A stretch of 64,000 nt of DNA, taken from the NCBI GenBank assembly GCA_020746105.1, contig CM036617.1, positions 203,505,971 to 203,569,970 of the forward strand, written 5' to 3'. The DNA comes from Trogon surrucura (taxonomy: Eukaryota; Chordata; Aves; Trogoniformes; Trogonidae). Below are positions 1-12,132 of the stretch, in pieces. Below the pieces are notes generated by a model that worked only from the letters and a program-made list of their open reading frames with translations, made no database searches and was not told the DNA's origin. Within the stretch, counting starts at the first letter, position 1; the number at the start of each line of letters is the position of its first letter. The position numbers and the translations under genes are program-made.

Positions 1-200
1 TACTGGAAAAAAAGTAAGTGAACCCTTGAATTGACCACAAAAAAGCTAATCGAAGTCAGGTGTTAGTGTACCAGGAGTCTTGTTAGGAAAATGAGTTTGG
101 AGCTGCAGACAAGAGCTAGACTGTGATAAAAACCACTCAAACTTTTTGAGTTTGCTCCACACAAGATGTTCACACAAGAGTTCTGCTACAGAATTTTTGA
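1..200 (+). mobile_element. Partial Tc1-like transposon, second copy, cut by window edge
   Basis: The first ~169 bases match 48507-48673 of the full-length Tc1-like element below: inner repeat with GGAAAAA..GTAAGTGAACCC, then the blocks GGAGTCTTGTTA, GAGCTAGACTG, TGATAAAAACCACTCAAA and TTTGAGTTTGCTCCACACAA in the same order. Similarity becomes weak after about position 169 and is lost by about 200, just where the transposase start codon would be. The copy therefore keeps only the 5' untranslated part between the left inverted repeat and the transposase. The left terminal repeat lies outside the window. Whether the rest was deleted or never inserted cannot be told. The family match is direct; the right boundary is approximate. 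Confidence 0.8.
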
Positions 201-1419
201 ACAGAGAGTCAGATGTAAGGTAATACTTAATTGTAAAATACTTAAATGTATTATGGCCTCTATCTTTGCTACTCTCACCATAAATTTTCTATTATCTTTC
301 CATTTTTCCTTGCTTTCCAGTTCTCCCCTAAGGTTTTACTGACTCAGTTCAGTTTTAAGTCTGCACCTTGCCTCCTGTGCTCTTCCTTTCATCTTTGGTG
401 ATTACTCTCCATCTCTGTGAACACATTTCTACTTCCCTTTGTTTTCCACATTGCTTGTCCCCTGTTTACCCGGAGTTCCTCCTGATCTGGGGCTCCAAGC
501 ACTGAGCAGAGCAGGTGAAAGATTGCTAATACCTTCTAGCTCTATCACTTCACTAACTGCTGGAATTAGGAACTGCTGTAATTGGACAACACACAGATAT
601 GTCCAGAATACTGTGTAAAGTGCATTAAAAACTTTTGCGTTAAAGGAACCCATCAAGTCTTTTTCTACGTCCTAAAAATTCCTTGTCTGCCTTTAGCAGA
701 GCTGTCACTTTTTATAGATTATAGCTAAGTGTCCCAGTCAGAATAAGATTCTCATATAATTTACATATATATACATAATTTTACATAAAAGTATACTTTT
801 ACATATAATTTCCTATATCAGGTGTAATCCTTTAGTTCTGTGCTCAAAGGCTTATTAAGAGAGAAGGATACCCTTTATGCCATTCGTGGTTCAGAATACC
901 ATTATCTCACTCCCTATTGGTAGCAATGCCTTTGTTGTGTGAGAGCTGATATTGGTAACTACACTTCACTTGTCAGTAGTACTTGACTGCTGGGACAAAG
1001 CTTCCTTAGCAAAGATCTTCTGATACGGAATTCACCTGCACTGCAGATCTGGATAAGCAAGAAATTTACAACCCTACTGGCATGCTGCAAATCTTGTTCT
1101 TATGCATATATTTTTTTTAAAATTATTTTGCTGTTCATGTTTTGTTTGAATAAAACCTGTATTCCAGTACGAAAATGAGTATTCTGATGCTCAACTGGCT
1201 TGGAGAAGCGGCGAGGAAATCAGTGAAGACTACCAACCAGCACCTTGCCATGATAACTCAGAGCACAATGAGACATCAGGTGTTTGACTTCTTCCTCTGC
1301 CTCTTCTCCCTCAGAGGAAGGGTCCCAGTGCATAGCTGCCTGCTAAGAACTAAGGGGAGGTCAGAGCAGGCAGTGACTTTTGATCCAACTAGGTGGCAAC
1401 AGAGTTGCAAGATGTTGAG

Positions 1420-1516
1420 ATCAATAAAAACAATCAATTAAATGACTAAGGTATCACAGATGGCTAGATCAATTAAAGGCAATCAATTAAATAGCTAAGA
1501 GATCACAGATGGGTGG
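1420..1516. repeat. 48-bp imperfect tandem duplication (two units)
   Basis: Two adjacent units of about 48 bases, 1420-1467 and 1468-1516, each begin ATCAAT, contain ACAATCAATTAAAT or GCAATCAATTAAAT, and end in ATCACAGATGG. They differ at several positions, so the duplication is not recent. A third partial unit may begin at 1517 (ATAAATTAATAG). No gene overlaps it convincingly. Confidence 0.75.
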
Positions 1517-4500
1517 ATAAATTAATAGTGCAAATAAATCAAATATTCAGGATGCTCAGGAGGAATTTAACCTGAGAAGATAATCATGGGGTGAATATCA
1601 GTGGGTGTAGTGTTTAGAGTGATGGTTGTGTGAAAACTGGCACATTTGTGGTGTGATGAGTGTGTGACGCTCTGTGCTCTATTCTGCAGAGCTATTATTT
1701 CCATGGACTATGGGGCTATTATTTTCCATGGAGTTTTTTCATGCTGTCATTCATCTCTCCTGCTAGTCTTAGACACGTTGTTGTTGATTTTTGCCCTTGG
1801 TGAGGATTTAACTGTGAAAATCTGTAGATATGGAGAACTTGAATATCAGTCTGCAAAACCATGTGACTTTATAACGGATATTAGATTTAATGTTTAGCAA
1901 AAATAAGTTTATCTTGTTATAAATTCCCTCTCAGGTAAATCTAATGAATCAAGTGGAATTGACTCCTTACACTATAAATCTACAGACAGGAATTGTTTCT
2001 GTGTATGGGGTGTGTTTCTGTACAGATAAATGAAATACAAAACCTTTGTCTGGTTTATATGAATGAGATAGTGCCCTTCTGAAGTCAGAGGTTATAGTTC
2101 TGCACAACTGACAACAGTAAAGGGAAAAGTACTGTTTGATTTTTATTTTTTAAGCACTTGTGTTCCTTCGCAGTGTTTTCATTCTCTTCCTCAAATAAAA
2201 TTCTACCAGTAAAACTCCAAATGTAACTTTTACAGTATCCTCAGTTTCTGAATTCAGTTTTACTCTTCCTGGTTTTACGCATCTGTGTAGCATTATAACT
2301 GCATGGTAATGTTTAGTCTTGGATAAGTTTACTTGTACTTTTAAAAACAGATAAGCAATAACAGTAAGATCCATTTGTCTCCAGCTGTTTTGTCTCCTCC
2401 TGCTGATGCAGGATGAAATGATCTGAGAGCCCCGATACGGTGATTTTTGTATTTTCTAAGTACCAGAATACTAAGAAATGGGCAATTGCCCCTGGCAGAA
2501 AAGAACCTGTGATGACTAGTGGTTCTGTGCCAGCAAATTTAAATCATCTGATGCCTGTAAATAGGGACAGTGGGAAGTGAAAAAATAGAACAGCATGACC
2601 GCTGGTGGTAAGCTGAATGGGAAAATTCAAAGGATTTTTGCAAGAGAGAACGAGGATCTTTGGGACATTTTGTTCACTACTTGGGATGACAGAGGGGTGG
2701 AGAGATGTCTCTTCTGACACTGATTCTAAGTAATCTCCCTATTCTGAAAAAAAATACATCACATATTGAAACCGTCTTCACAGGACATTAGCTTCTGCAG
2801 TTTTCTCTGGGAAATTCAGGCCTTACAATGATGATGTTTAGCATTGTATGAAGACGTAGAATGGAAGCAGATTAACTACATTCAGCCCTGTGGCCCTAGT
2901 GTTCAAGGAAGAGATATATATTATTATTTTTCCCCATTCAGGTGGACAGGACATTTCCATGTGTGTTATACTGAAGTACGTGGATATTATTTCAATAAAA
3001 GACAAACCAAATGAGACAGAGGACAAACGTATTACCCCGTTGAACCTAAAAGTTCAAAAATGTTAAAATTTGTGCTTGCTTTCTCATTTGCTTTTACATT
3101 CACTGAAGAAATACTTCTGTAAAACAGTTCTACACTTTTCTTCTAACTACCTGTATCTACTACAAGAAATATTTTCTGCTAAATATAATGGCTAAGACAT
3201 AAAAATAAACCTCTTGCAGTCCTGCTCTCTACTTGTCCAGCCTGTCTCTTTGCCATTTATTTAACAGTAGTTATAGAGCCTTGACATTTTCAAAGCTCTA
3301 TACAAGCACAAACTAATTAATCTTTAGTTTGCCTTTGAGGTAGGTGAGTCAGTACTCTCTCTTCTTTCACAGGTATTACAGTCGAAGCAGATGAAGTAAG
3401 TGAATAGCCTGAAGTCCTACAGAAAATTGGTGTCAAACCCAACATTTTAGCTTGGGCCCCCTTGGAAGAGAAGGTTCTTAACCCTGGAATGTTTCCACTT
3501 TCCCATGGCAACTCTCTGCATGATGTGTTATATTCGCATTATTGACTGAGATGACTAATCTGAACACAGAGAGAAGTTGCGCAGCTGCTTGTCTACAGTA
3601 TCTGTTATGCATCTTTGAAGGGATGCCAAAGGTTATAGTGTTATAAATGCCCACTTCTGATGCTCCATTTGTACACTGGATGTTATCTCATGCCTATGTA
3701 CAGAATTCAACCCCAAATCTGTGCTCTGCTCATTCTAGCATAATAGGAGATAAAAGAAGGCTCAATTCACCAGCTGCTGCCACTTTTGTCATTATCTTGC
3801 AAACAACACAGAAATTATGCTCACACTGGTTGCTTTAATTCCACATGTTCTTCTATGTAGATAAAGCAGCACCTCCTTCATTGCTAGTATGACACATTAC
3901 ATAGCACATGAAATATTTAAGGAATACATACCCATAAGATAACACTTGCTCTGTCTCACACTGTCTCTGTTTAAAAGGAGATGCACTTTCTGACTGCTGA
4001 TGTCCAGACCGTTTCTGTAATGACTGTGCTTAAGAGAATTCTAACAGAATCATTAAATACACTTGAATCAATAAAAGAATACAGCTAGTATCTCAAGTTT
4101 CTGTTGAATTATAGGGGTATAGAGTATGTACTGCCGCAAAATGATCTAAGGCTTTTCATTTGAAAATAGGAAAACTCAATTTGTTGTTTAGATGTCAGGT
4201 TTCCTTTGCAGATATAAGATAAGGCTGAACAGAAAAGCCCCAGGCCTATATTAAGTATTCTCAATTTATTTTTGGTGAAGAGTAAGTATATCTATTTCTA
4301 CTGGGGAAAAGTTGAGGATGACTCCACTTCTACAGTGGTAGTATGCCAATAATTCAAGATAGCCTTTTAAAGACTTGGTAGCAGTGGTTGGGCCCTGACA
4401 CTACATTGTCCTAATTTAATTAGGTACCAACACTGTATCTGATATTACTTCCTATATTTCCTCTCTTTTATGTGTCTTAGAAATGTTATACAGTCTGATA

Positions 4501-5689
4501 TAGGACCTCCAAACTGAAAAAAAAATTTTAAACCTCTGTCCTGTATTAATCATGGGGAGCTCTCTGAAATCATGTATTCATTTGATCAACACATACTAAG
4601 TCTGTAAAACCTATAAATGAAACATTTAGGAAATTTGTGTGGCATTTGTTTGTATGGGATTTGTATACAGCAACTGATGTTCTGATACCAGAATTTCTTG
4701 TCTACAGCAGTACTCATATCCTGGAGTTTTCTTATTAAAATCAATGGGATTACTTTAATGTTTTTCACTCAACTGTTGGCATTTACTTGTATCTGTTTAA
4801 ACAGCAAAGATAACTGATAGTGCCAGTCACTTGACAGACCAACCTTTGCTTTTACGTATCTGATTGTTTATTTTTATTTCATTTTTCTTTGAAATCTCCA
4901 GCCAAAACATGCAGGGACTACAAATTCATGCATGTAATTCTTCATCTGAATTACCTTAATCTTACAAAATCTTGGGAATGAAGTTGTAAGCAAGCTTCCA
5001 TGGAAACTTAGTTTCATTCCTACACAAGTTAATGTTTCTTGATAATGAACTGTGAAATAAAAAGTGATTGGATACAATACATCAAGGAACAGAGACGAGG
5101 TGCCAGGACTGCTCTCAAGCTCCTTAGGAGCAATATTGCCAAAGTGTGAGATAAGAAAGGCATTCAGCAGTTCTGTCGAATGTCCTGTTAGTCTGTAGCC
5201 AAGGTCAAAATACCTCCATTCCTAACTCCTTTTTTTTCTCATTTTTAGTAAGATTAAAATGTTTAGTGTACAAGTAATCTTGATAACTTTAAGGAAATGC
5301 AATCTGGTTTTCAGTGTTCACTGATTCCCTTTGTGTGCTCTTTTGAGATGATTAGCAAAGTGCTGAAGAGCTAGATTGAATTTACAGCCCAGTCACCAAG
5401 AATCTGTTCAATCTTTTGTTATCCAAGTAGTACTTTGCATTGATTCTTTTTTGCCTGGCAATTATTCCTTCTATTCAGAAATAGCAGGTGGGTCTGAGGT
5501 GGGACTACAGAGCCAGGAGCGAGACACCTCTGGGTTCATGAATAAATCACCCAAGAGGAAAAAGGTCCCTAAGAGCAATGTCAGGGAGAGGAGCTTTCTG
5601 AAGAGCATAGGGGAATCTCCCTGAACCAGTTTAGGAACTTGCTGTAATGTTGATTGTTTTCTTTTCTTGTCTGATTATGAGGGAGTGTT

Positions 5690-5770
5690 TTGGGGTGTTG
5701 GTTTTTTTTGTTTATTTGTTTGGGGGTTTTGCTTTGTTTTGGTTTTGGTTTGATTCAGTTTTTTTAGCTG
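5690..5770. repeat. T/G-rich low-complexity tract
   Basis: About 80 bases made almost only of T and G (GTTTGGGGGTTTTGCTTTGTTTT style), strongly biased between strands. It has no clear repeat unit and is simple low-complexity DNA. Confidence 0.7.
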
Positions 5771-6991
5771 GCTCTACTTACTGAGCCACTGGTATATCCC
5801 TGCTTGCAGACGGATCTTTTCATTGCTCAATTATTTGGCACTGCCGTCACCCCTGCCCCTTTCCAGTGAGAATCTGAAGTGCGGAAACTGCCTGAGAGAG
5901 ACCCCATATGGGCAGTGAGAAGCTTCTTGTCACACCTATGCTCAACATCATTCGGAAGACAAAACTGAAGCTGGGCTTGCCATATGAGTGGCCTAGACAA
6001 AAAGTGGTTTCTCTTCAGGCTTTTTTACAAGGCATGAAGTAGGGAATATAAAATGAAATTACTAGATCTCTCTGACTAGGGTAAAAAGATTAAGTATGTT
6101 TTCATGGCAAACAAATAAAATTATGGAGCTCATTGCCAGGGTATGCCATGAATACAAAAATGTGAATAAGTTCAAAAATAATTGGCCAAACTCTAAACAA
6201 TTTCCTAAGATTAGTAAATCCAGGACATACCCTCAGCTCAAGAAATTAATCCAAAGGTTTTAAAAAACTATCAAATCATTACCAGTGGAAGGGTCATTCT
6301 GCAAACTGCATTTCTTTCTAAACCACCCAGTCTTGTCTCCCATCAGGGAGAGGATTTGGGATATAGACCTCTGTCTACCTGCTTCCTGGATATCTGTTCT
6401 AGTCCTTACCATTGTTACTAGTTAAGCTGGGAAATGGAACACAGGGAAGTGACAGAAACGTGTCTACTTTTTCTTGTCTTGTGAAGTTTGGCTTAGATAA
6501 AATTGGCAGTGTATCATAATGACTTTTACTCTTAAATTCTTCTTGTGTACTCTCAATCATGAATTGTTCAGTTCTGAAATTAGGAAGTCTAGCTTCCATT
6601 TTGACTGACAATCTGGAATGAATGGTTGTGTTGCAGAATAAAACCCAGCCGGGACTTCTAGCGATCTCTGTAGTCAAATATAAACTACTTTTTGCTCACA
6701 AACTCTTTTTAAAATATGGATTCACTAGTGCTGAGAACCATTTCTTTCTTTTAAAGAAATTCTTTCTGAATTGTCTCCAGAGCATGAGACTAGACAGGAA
6801 AGGTTAATATCTCTGCTGCTCATAGATTTGAAGGTTACCGCAGTTCAGAGGTGCTTGGCTCTTCTATGGCCTGAACAGTTTTATTTACTGCATCTGTGTT
6901 CTGTTGTCTCTTTCTGTTCCCAGTCCTTTTTATTTCCTTTGCACAGAATCCTTCACAAAAACAGCCTTTAGCAGGCTACAGAGTTATATCC

Positions 6992-7571
6992 TGTTATGGT
7001 TCAATCCCAACTGGCAGGTCAGCCCCACTCAGCAGTTTGCTCACTTCCTCCTGGTGGGGTGCGGGAGAGAATCAGAAAAGTGAGAAAACTCATGGATTGA
7101 GAGAAAAACAGTTTAACAGGTAGAACAAAAGCTGTACACAAAAGCGAAACAAAACTAGGAATTCAGTCACCACTTCCCATAGGCAGACAGGAGTTCAGCC
7201 ATCTCCGGAAAAGCTGATCTCCACTGTGCATAATGGTGACTTGGGAAGACAAACGCCACCACTCCAAACATCCTGCCTTTCTTCTTTCTCCAGCTATACT
7301 GTTGAGCATGATGTCGTATGGTCTGGGACATCGCTTTGATAAGTTGGAATCAGCTGTGCCAGCTGTGTCCCCTCCCAACTCCTTTTGTACCATCAGCTAC
7401 TCGCTGATGGGGTGGGGTGAGGAGCTTTCTGCTTGGCTTTGTGTAAGCACTGCTCAACAATGATGAAAATATCCCTGTATTATTGATACGACTTTCAGAA
7501 CAAATCCAAAACATAGCTCCATACTAGCTGCTATGACAAAAATTAACTCTACCCCAGAGAAAACAAGCACA
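6992..7571 (-). mobile_element. Solo-type LTR fossil of an avian endogenous retrovirus
   Basis: About 580 bases bounded by TG at 6992 and CA at 7571 match the pattern of a very common avian LTR family as I recall it: a block resembling GGTTTAACCCC at one end, TGAGCATGATGTC in the middle, TGTCCCCTCCCAACTCC further on, and ATTAACTCTACCCCAG near the other end. Read on the minus strand the order gives an LTR with a TATA-like region before the 3' part. No internal retroviral region flanks it, so it is probably a solo LTR left by recombination. Divergence from the remembered consensus is substantial, suggesting an old insertion. I cannot assign the exact family (ERVL-type is my guess), and no clean target duplication is visible. 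Confidence 0.7.
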
Positions 7572-9374
7572 GTCCTTTTTGCTCTTCACTCAACTATTCA
7601 TGGTCTAACACAATTCTTTTTAAGGCCAGAAGATCAATGACATACCCAGTCATGAAAAGAAACAGTTGTGAAAAGCAAAGGTGTAGTATCAGACCTGAGG
7701 TCAACCTCCACAATACTACTGCTATCCAAAGACATCATACACTGCTTGCAAATAAAATTCAGAAAACCAGAACTGTTACTCAGCATATTAGCAAAGGAGA
7801 AACAGATGGTCTGTTACGTCCCAAAGAGTAAAAATATTTTTTGTTCATCTACTTGTTTTTATTTCATTTGGGAGCATTCCCGTTTGTAGCTAATTCGAGT
7901 GTGGACCCCTCAGCCTCCTGATAGCTGAGATTACATGAAAGGGCAGCAATGCTGTGAGGCTGTTTAACAATATTTTCTTGAGACATTTTCTGGGCATTCT
8001 TTCTGGTGAAGATTTAAGCTACTTTTGAATTAAATGCTGGGAACTTTCTAATTGCCTTTAAGGGACAGTAAACTGTAATGATAAGGTGGATATGATCCAA
8101 CACTTGGTCAGACTGCTTACATAGAACACAAGGCTCCTTTCAAGAAAATGTTTATTTCTTGTTGTTAAATAACAATTTTTTCTCTTTGCACTTATATCAC
8201 TCATTGATCTTCGTATAGTCTGTGCTGCTGAGTTTATGGGTCTAAACTGGGCATACGTTTGACATTTTTACCAAAGCTGATATATTGATAATACGCTTTA
8301 GCTGGATACAGCTATATGAACACAGTAGTTATAGATACTGCTAAATGGGAAAAAGACATGAGTCTGAGGGTGACAATGATGGATACAGTTTCTTTGTTTT
8401 AACTGTATTTTCAGGTCTACAATATTTCTGTATTGACAAGTCCTTATATATAAACTTGAACTGGATATAGTTACAGAAAATTACTTAATTTTTTCTTTAA
8501 TCTTTATTTCCTGCCTATGGACTATCAATGTCTTGGACAAGGACCTCAAGTCCTCAACGACCTCAAGTACTCTAAACACTACTGCAAAACATCTGTATTG
8601 TATCATCCCCTCTTTGTACTTCATGATGCTCAACACTATACTGTTACAACACAGACAAACAAGACTAGTGGAAATGTAAACCCAGTAAAATCATATTCAC
8701 ACAATATATTACTGTCTTACACTTGTACTTTTTATTTATGCAAAACATTAAATTTCTTGAAATTAATCTGCAGTGTTCTCATTGCTTGTGGACAAGCTCC
8801 AAGTCCTTGTAAAGTCATGTCATGCTACTATGCTGTAGGAGAGTTTTAAGATGATTCTGTGTCTATGGTACTTATTCCCTTGGTAATGGTATCTAATATT
8901 GTGACTGCTGTGTGTATACAACTTGCTTATTTCTTAAATACACAGGTATCTAAAATTATTCCTGTATACACTTAGAATTTCTGAAGTCTGTGGGTGACTT
9001 CTGGCTTCCCTCTCCACATGTATAATTCAGTTATTCACCCCGTTCTGTTTCTGGGCAGGTTTTATTTTAGGTGCGCACATGTAGACATGGCAAGAAACCA
9101 AGAGTGCAGCTCAAAGTCATTAAACAAAAGATATAAATATAATTCTGTTAGTGGCAGGAATCCCATAGTTCCATGAGAGTCTGCAAACTCCATCTATTTC
9201 TAGATTCTGTCAGATGACTCTTTCAGAGTTTTGTCTATTTATCCTTGAACTGTAAGAAGCTTCAAAGTTCCTCCTTCAAATATTGTTTTTGATTTAAAAA
9301 AGACTTAGAAAATACATTGTTCTCTTTCCAATCACTTTTTTTTTTTTTTTCTGGACACTGTAAGAAAGGGAATG
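7572..9374. other. Unassigned AT-rich non-coding stretch
   Basis: No family-like gene or repeat is recognised. The longest open frame (8517-8849, plus, 110 codons) has no recognisable motif, no codon pattern that persuades me, and lies in anonymous AT-rich sequence. A 14-base T run lies near 9338. Confidence 0.5.
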
Positions 9375-9480
9375 CAAGAGCATAAAAAAGACCATACCAG
9401 GTTAGACCAAAGGTACCACTACCGCAGTTTTCTCTCTTCTATGGTAAACATAAGTAGATCCCCAGGAAAAACTACAGGAA
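9375..9480. repeat. Possible ancient amniote CR1/L3-like repeat fragment
   Basis: The block GACCATACCAGGTTAGACC followed by AAAGGTACC resembles the widely distributed amniote repeat motif that reads roughly GCCATACTGGGTCAGACCAAAGGTCC, known from turtles and crocodilians and attributed to old CR1/L3-class LINEs. The following TATGGTAAACATAAGTAGATCCCCAGG agrees less well. Only about 40 bases match convincingly, so this is a tentative call based on memory of the family. Element orientation is not assigned. Confidence 0.4.
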
Positions 9481-10100
9481 CAAGACAAAAAAGATTGATA
9501 TTTTTTCTACGTATTCTTTGAACCTTCAACCATTCACAGACTGGGGACTTCACCAGTGTAGTGTGGCTTCTCTTTACTTTTACTTTCTCAGCCTAGTCAC
9601 CTAGAAGAAAGCCAAAAAAGAACCTGAAACAAAAGCAACCTTGGTCAAGTAAAGACTACAGCACTCATCGAGAACTGTTAAAGAATTTATCATTCAAATT
9701 TTATCTAAATATTGGTGAATCTTCTTGTATCTGCTTCTTTTGATCCCTGCATCCTAATATTCATGATAGTCTATGGTGGAAGAGGACCCAACACCTATTC
9801 AACAGCAGAAAATACTATAAAACCTGAATGTTTCCTAATGACTGATCACTTCTGAAACAGTCTTGAGCACATCACCATAGCGCTTTTATAATGATTAGAG
9901 GGAAACAGTATTAGGGAAAATAAAATCACAGCAATACCTAAAGGCATATATTAATGCTCGGAATCATACAGCCGTAGTGGGATGTAATAAAGTAAACAGT
10001 GAAATGCTTCAAATTTTATTAATCAATGGCAGGTACTCAGAATTAAAATAACATGTGAGAAGTATAATGGTTTAAGGAAAGAATAATCCTAAGCATCACT
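9481..10100. other. Unassigned non-coding stretch
   Basis: Six hundred bases with no coding signal and no repeat that I recognise. Confidence 0.45.
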
Positions 10101-10425
10101 AGATAAGCAATAAGGTGTCCCCTTCGTCTCCTTTTCTCCAGACTAAACAATTCCAGTTCTTTCAGCCACTCCTCCTAAGACTTGTTCTCTAGACCCTTCA
10201 CCAACTTTATTGCCCTTCTTTGGAAACACTCTTGTGTCTCAATGTCCTTCTTGCCGGGAGGGACCCAAAGCTGGATACAGTTCAGACATTCAAGTTCAAG
10301 TTGGACAGGGCTCTGAACAATGTGATTTGGTTGAAGATGTCCCCGCTCACGGCAGGGAGGTTGGACTACATGGCTTTTAAAGGTCCCTTTCAACCTAAAT
10401 TCTTCCACGGTTTTATGATTCTATA
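10101..10425. mobile_element. CR1 LINE 3' region with inverted 5' part (twin-priming-like)
   Basis: Two CR1 pieces in opposite orientation abut here. At 10101-10284 the minus strand encodes C-terminal ORF2 sequence, reading LWVPPGKKDIETQECFQRRA and then IKLVKGLENKS, ending toward the GxLIAL region. At 10286-10425 the plus strand encodes the last codons (TFKFKLDRALNNVIW) followed by the 3' untranslated end (GGGAGGTTGGACTACATGG, AAAGGTCCCTTTCAACC, ending ATGATTCTAT). The two pieces are different, non-overlapping parts of the same CR1 3' region, and roughly 230 bases of consensus between them are missing. This is the arrangement expected from twin priming: inverted upstream part, then direct 3' end. 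Two independent insertions are the alternative. The reading frame is broken and inactive. Confidence 0.8.
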
Positions 10426-10815
10426 ACTGGCATCACATAGTAATTGAGTACCAGGAACAAGTCTGCATGAAAAAGAAAGGGAAGAAAAAATGTAGTTATG
10501 GTATAAATCAAGCATTATGTTAGAGAAGCTGAAGTTCTGCAGGTCACAAGGATCTAAATTAATAAAATACATTACTAGTTAAAAAACACTTGTGCAATAA
10601 GCAGCCAGACTCTTTCTGTAAATCCAGACAAGCTAGATGTATGGACAGACAATAAATACATTTGCTCATGGTGCTGACTTCCTTACTGAATTGAGTTTTG
10701 ATTAAAATATTGTAGCAAGTTGTATGCAGGCAAAGTGGACACTAGAAAATTTGCTTTGATTCTGCTAAAAGTCTTGAATAATTAGTCACAAGAGGAATGA
10801 GAAAAAAAAAATATA
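10426..10815. other. Unassigned spacer between CR1 copies
   Basis: 390 bases of AT-rich DNA between two CR1 insertions; nothing recognised. Confidence 0.5.
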
Positions 10816-11600
10816 GTCACAGAATTGTTGAGGCTGGAGAAGACTGCTGAGATCATTAAGTTCAGCCTATGTCCCAACACGATCACATCGGACAGACCAC
10901 GGAACTAAGTGCCACATCCAGCCTCTCCTTAAAAACCTCCAGGGACCATGACTCCACCATTTCCCTGGGCAGTGCATCCCAGTGCCTGAGCACCCTCTCC
11001 GTGAGGAAGGGCTTCCTGAGATCCAACCTGAACCTTCCCTGACGCAGTTTCAGGCTGTGCCCTCTCGTCCTGTCACTCGTTGCCCAGGAGAAGAGCCCGA
11101 CCCCCACTTGACTCCAACCTGCCTTCAGGTGGTTGTAGAGAGTGATAAGGTCCCCCCTGAGTCTCCTCTTCTCCAGGCTAAACACCCCCAGCTCCCTCAG
11201 CCTCTCCTCACAGGACTTTCCCTCCACTCCCTTCCTCAGCCTCGTTGCTCTCCTCTGGACCCGCTCCAGCCCCTCAATGTCTTTCTTGCAGAGAGGGGCC
11301 CAGACCTGCACACAGGGCTTGAGGGGAGGCCTCCCCAGTGCTGAGCACAGGGGCAGAACTACATCCCTGCTCCTGCTGGCCACACTGGTCCTGATACACG
11401 CCAGGATACCATTGGCCTTCCAGGCCACCTGGGCACATGCTGGCTCATGTTCAGCCGGTTGTCACCCAGCACTCCCAGGTCCCTCTCTGCCAGGCCGCTC
11501 TCTACCCACTCCTCCCCCAGTTGGTAGTGTTGCAGGGGGTTGTTGTGGCCAAAGTGTAGGACCCTGCACTTGGTCTTATTGAACTCGTATCATTGGCCTG
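10816..11600 (-). mobile_element. CR1 LINE, 5'-truncated, GC-rich copy
   Basis: Minus-strand CR1 with an ORF2 C-terminal frame open at 10883-11428 (181 codons). Motifs in order include [98 protein letters not shown] and [20 protein letters not shown]. This matches the classic chicken-type CR1 C-terminus. Similarity continues upstream to about 11600, in the region just after the RT catalytic core, where the copy is truncated. The 3' untranslated end lies at 10816-10880. The copy is visibly richer in G+C than the flanks. It is a dead 5'-truncated insertion, but its last 181 codons remain open. Confidence 0.93.
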
Positions 11601-12132
11601 AAACTAGTATGCTAGTTGCTGCTCCAAAGATCAGCATAAAACACAGATATATCATACATTGATCACAAAATGAAAAGTTAATAGCTTTCAAAATCCTGAT
11701 TTGTTTTTGACATGGTTAGTCATGGAAGTGATTACATACCAAAGGAGTAATGAGTGGGCTAAGGAAAATTTTGTGAGAAGACACTTGAGTAAACCTATTG
11801 AAAGACTGAACAGTGTGCTAATATTTCAGTGACATGCTATATTCCTATATCATCTATAATGAGGACACTTATTTTGTACTGCAACAATGTTCATTTTAAT
11901 TTCTGTTAAGCAAACTCTAAGAGCAATAGAACTTACACCAAATGAAAAGAATATATATCAATTACATTTCTGGTAGGTTCCAGGTCATAATTATTTAAGC
12001 ACTTTATGTTGGTCTAAACAGTGATAGTAGATGACATGGCATCCTTTACAATGAAATGCTCTTTTCTTAAAAAAAAAAAATCTTTAAAAATACTACATAT
12101 TATCAATCTAATCTTCATTCCATAATGTTGGT
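11601..12132. other. Unassigned AT-rich spacer
   Basis: AT-rich DNA with no recognised gene or repeat. Confidence 0.5.

Larger units (their letters stand above)
201..6991. other. Unassigned AT-rich non-coding stretch
   Basis: I see no recognisable gene or interspersed repeat in this stretch. Open frames are at most 92 codons and resemble no known family. Small features inside it are a 48-base imperfect tandem duplication at 1420-1516, an AT-rich patch with many ATATA and ACATATA words at about 755-820, and a T/G-rich low-complexity tract at about 5690-5770. A short possible polyadenylation context (AATAAAACC) at 1150 is not accompanied by any convincing exon. Confidence 0.5.

Noticed and set aside
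1175-1441. 88-codon plus-strand frame
   Set aside because: No family likeness, and it overlaps the 48-base tandem duplication at its end. Treated as a chance frame.
8517-8849. 110-codon plus-strand frame
   Set aside because: No recognisable domain, no splice or promoter context that persuades me, and anonymous AT-rich surroundings.
10982-11582. Plus-strand frames of 120 and 146 codons
   Set aside because: These are antisense shadows of the minus-strand CR1 ORF2 in GC-rich DNA.
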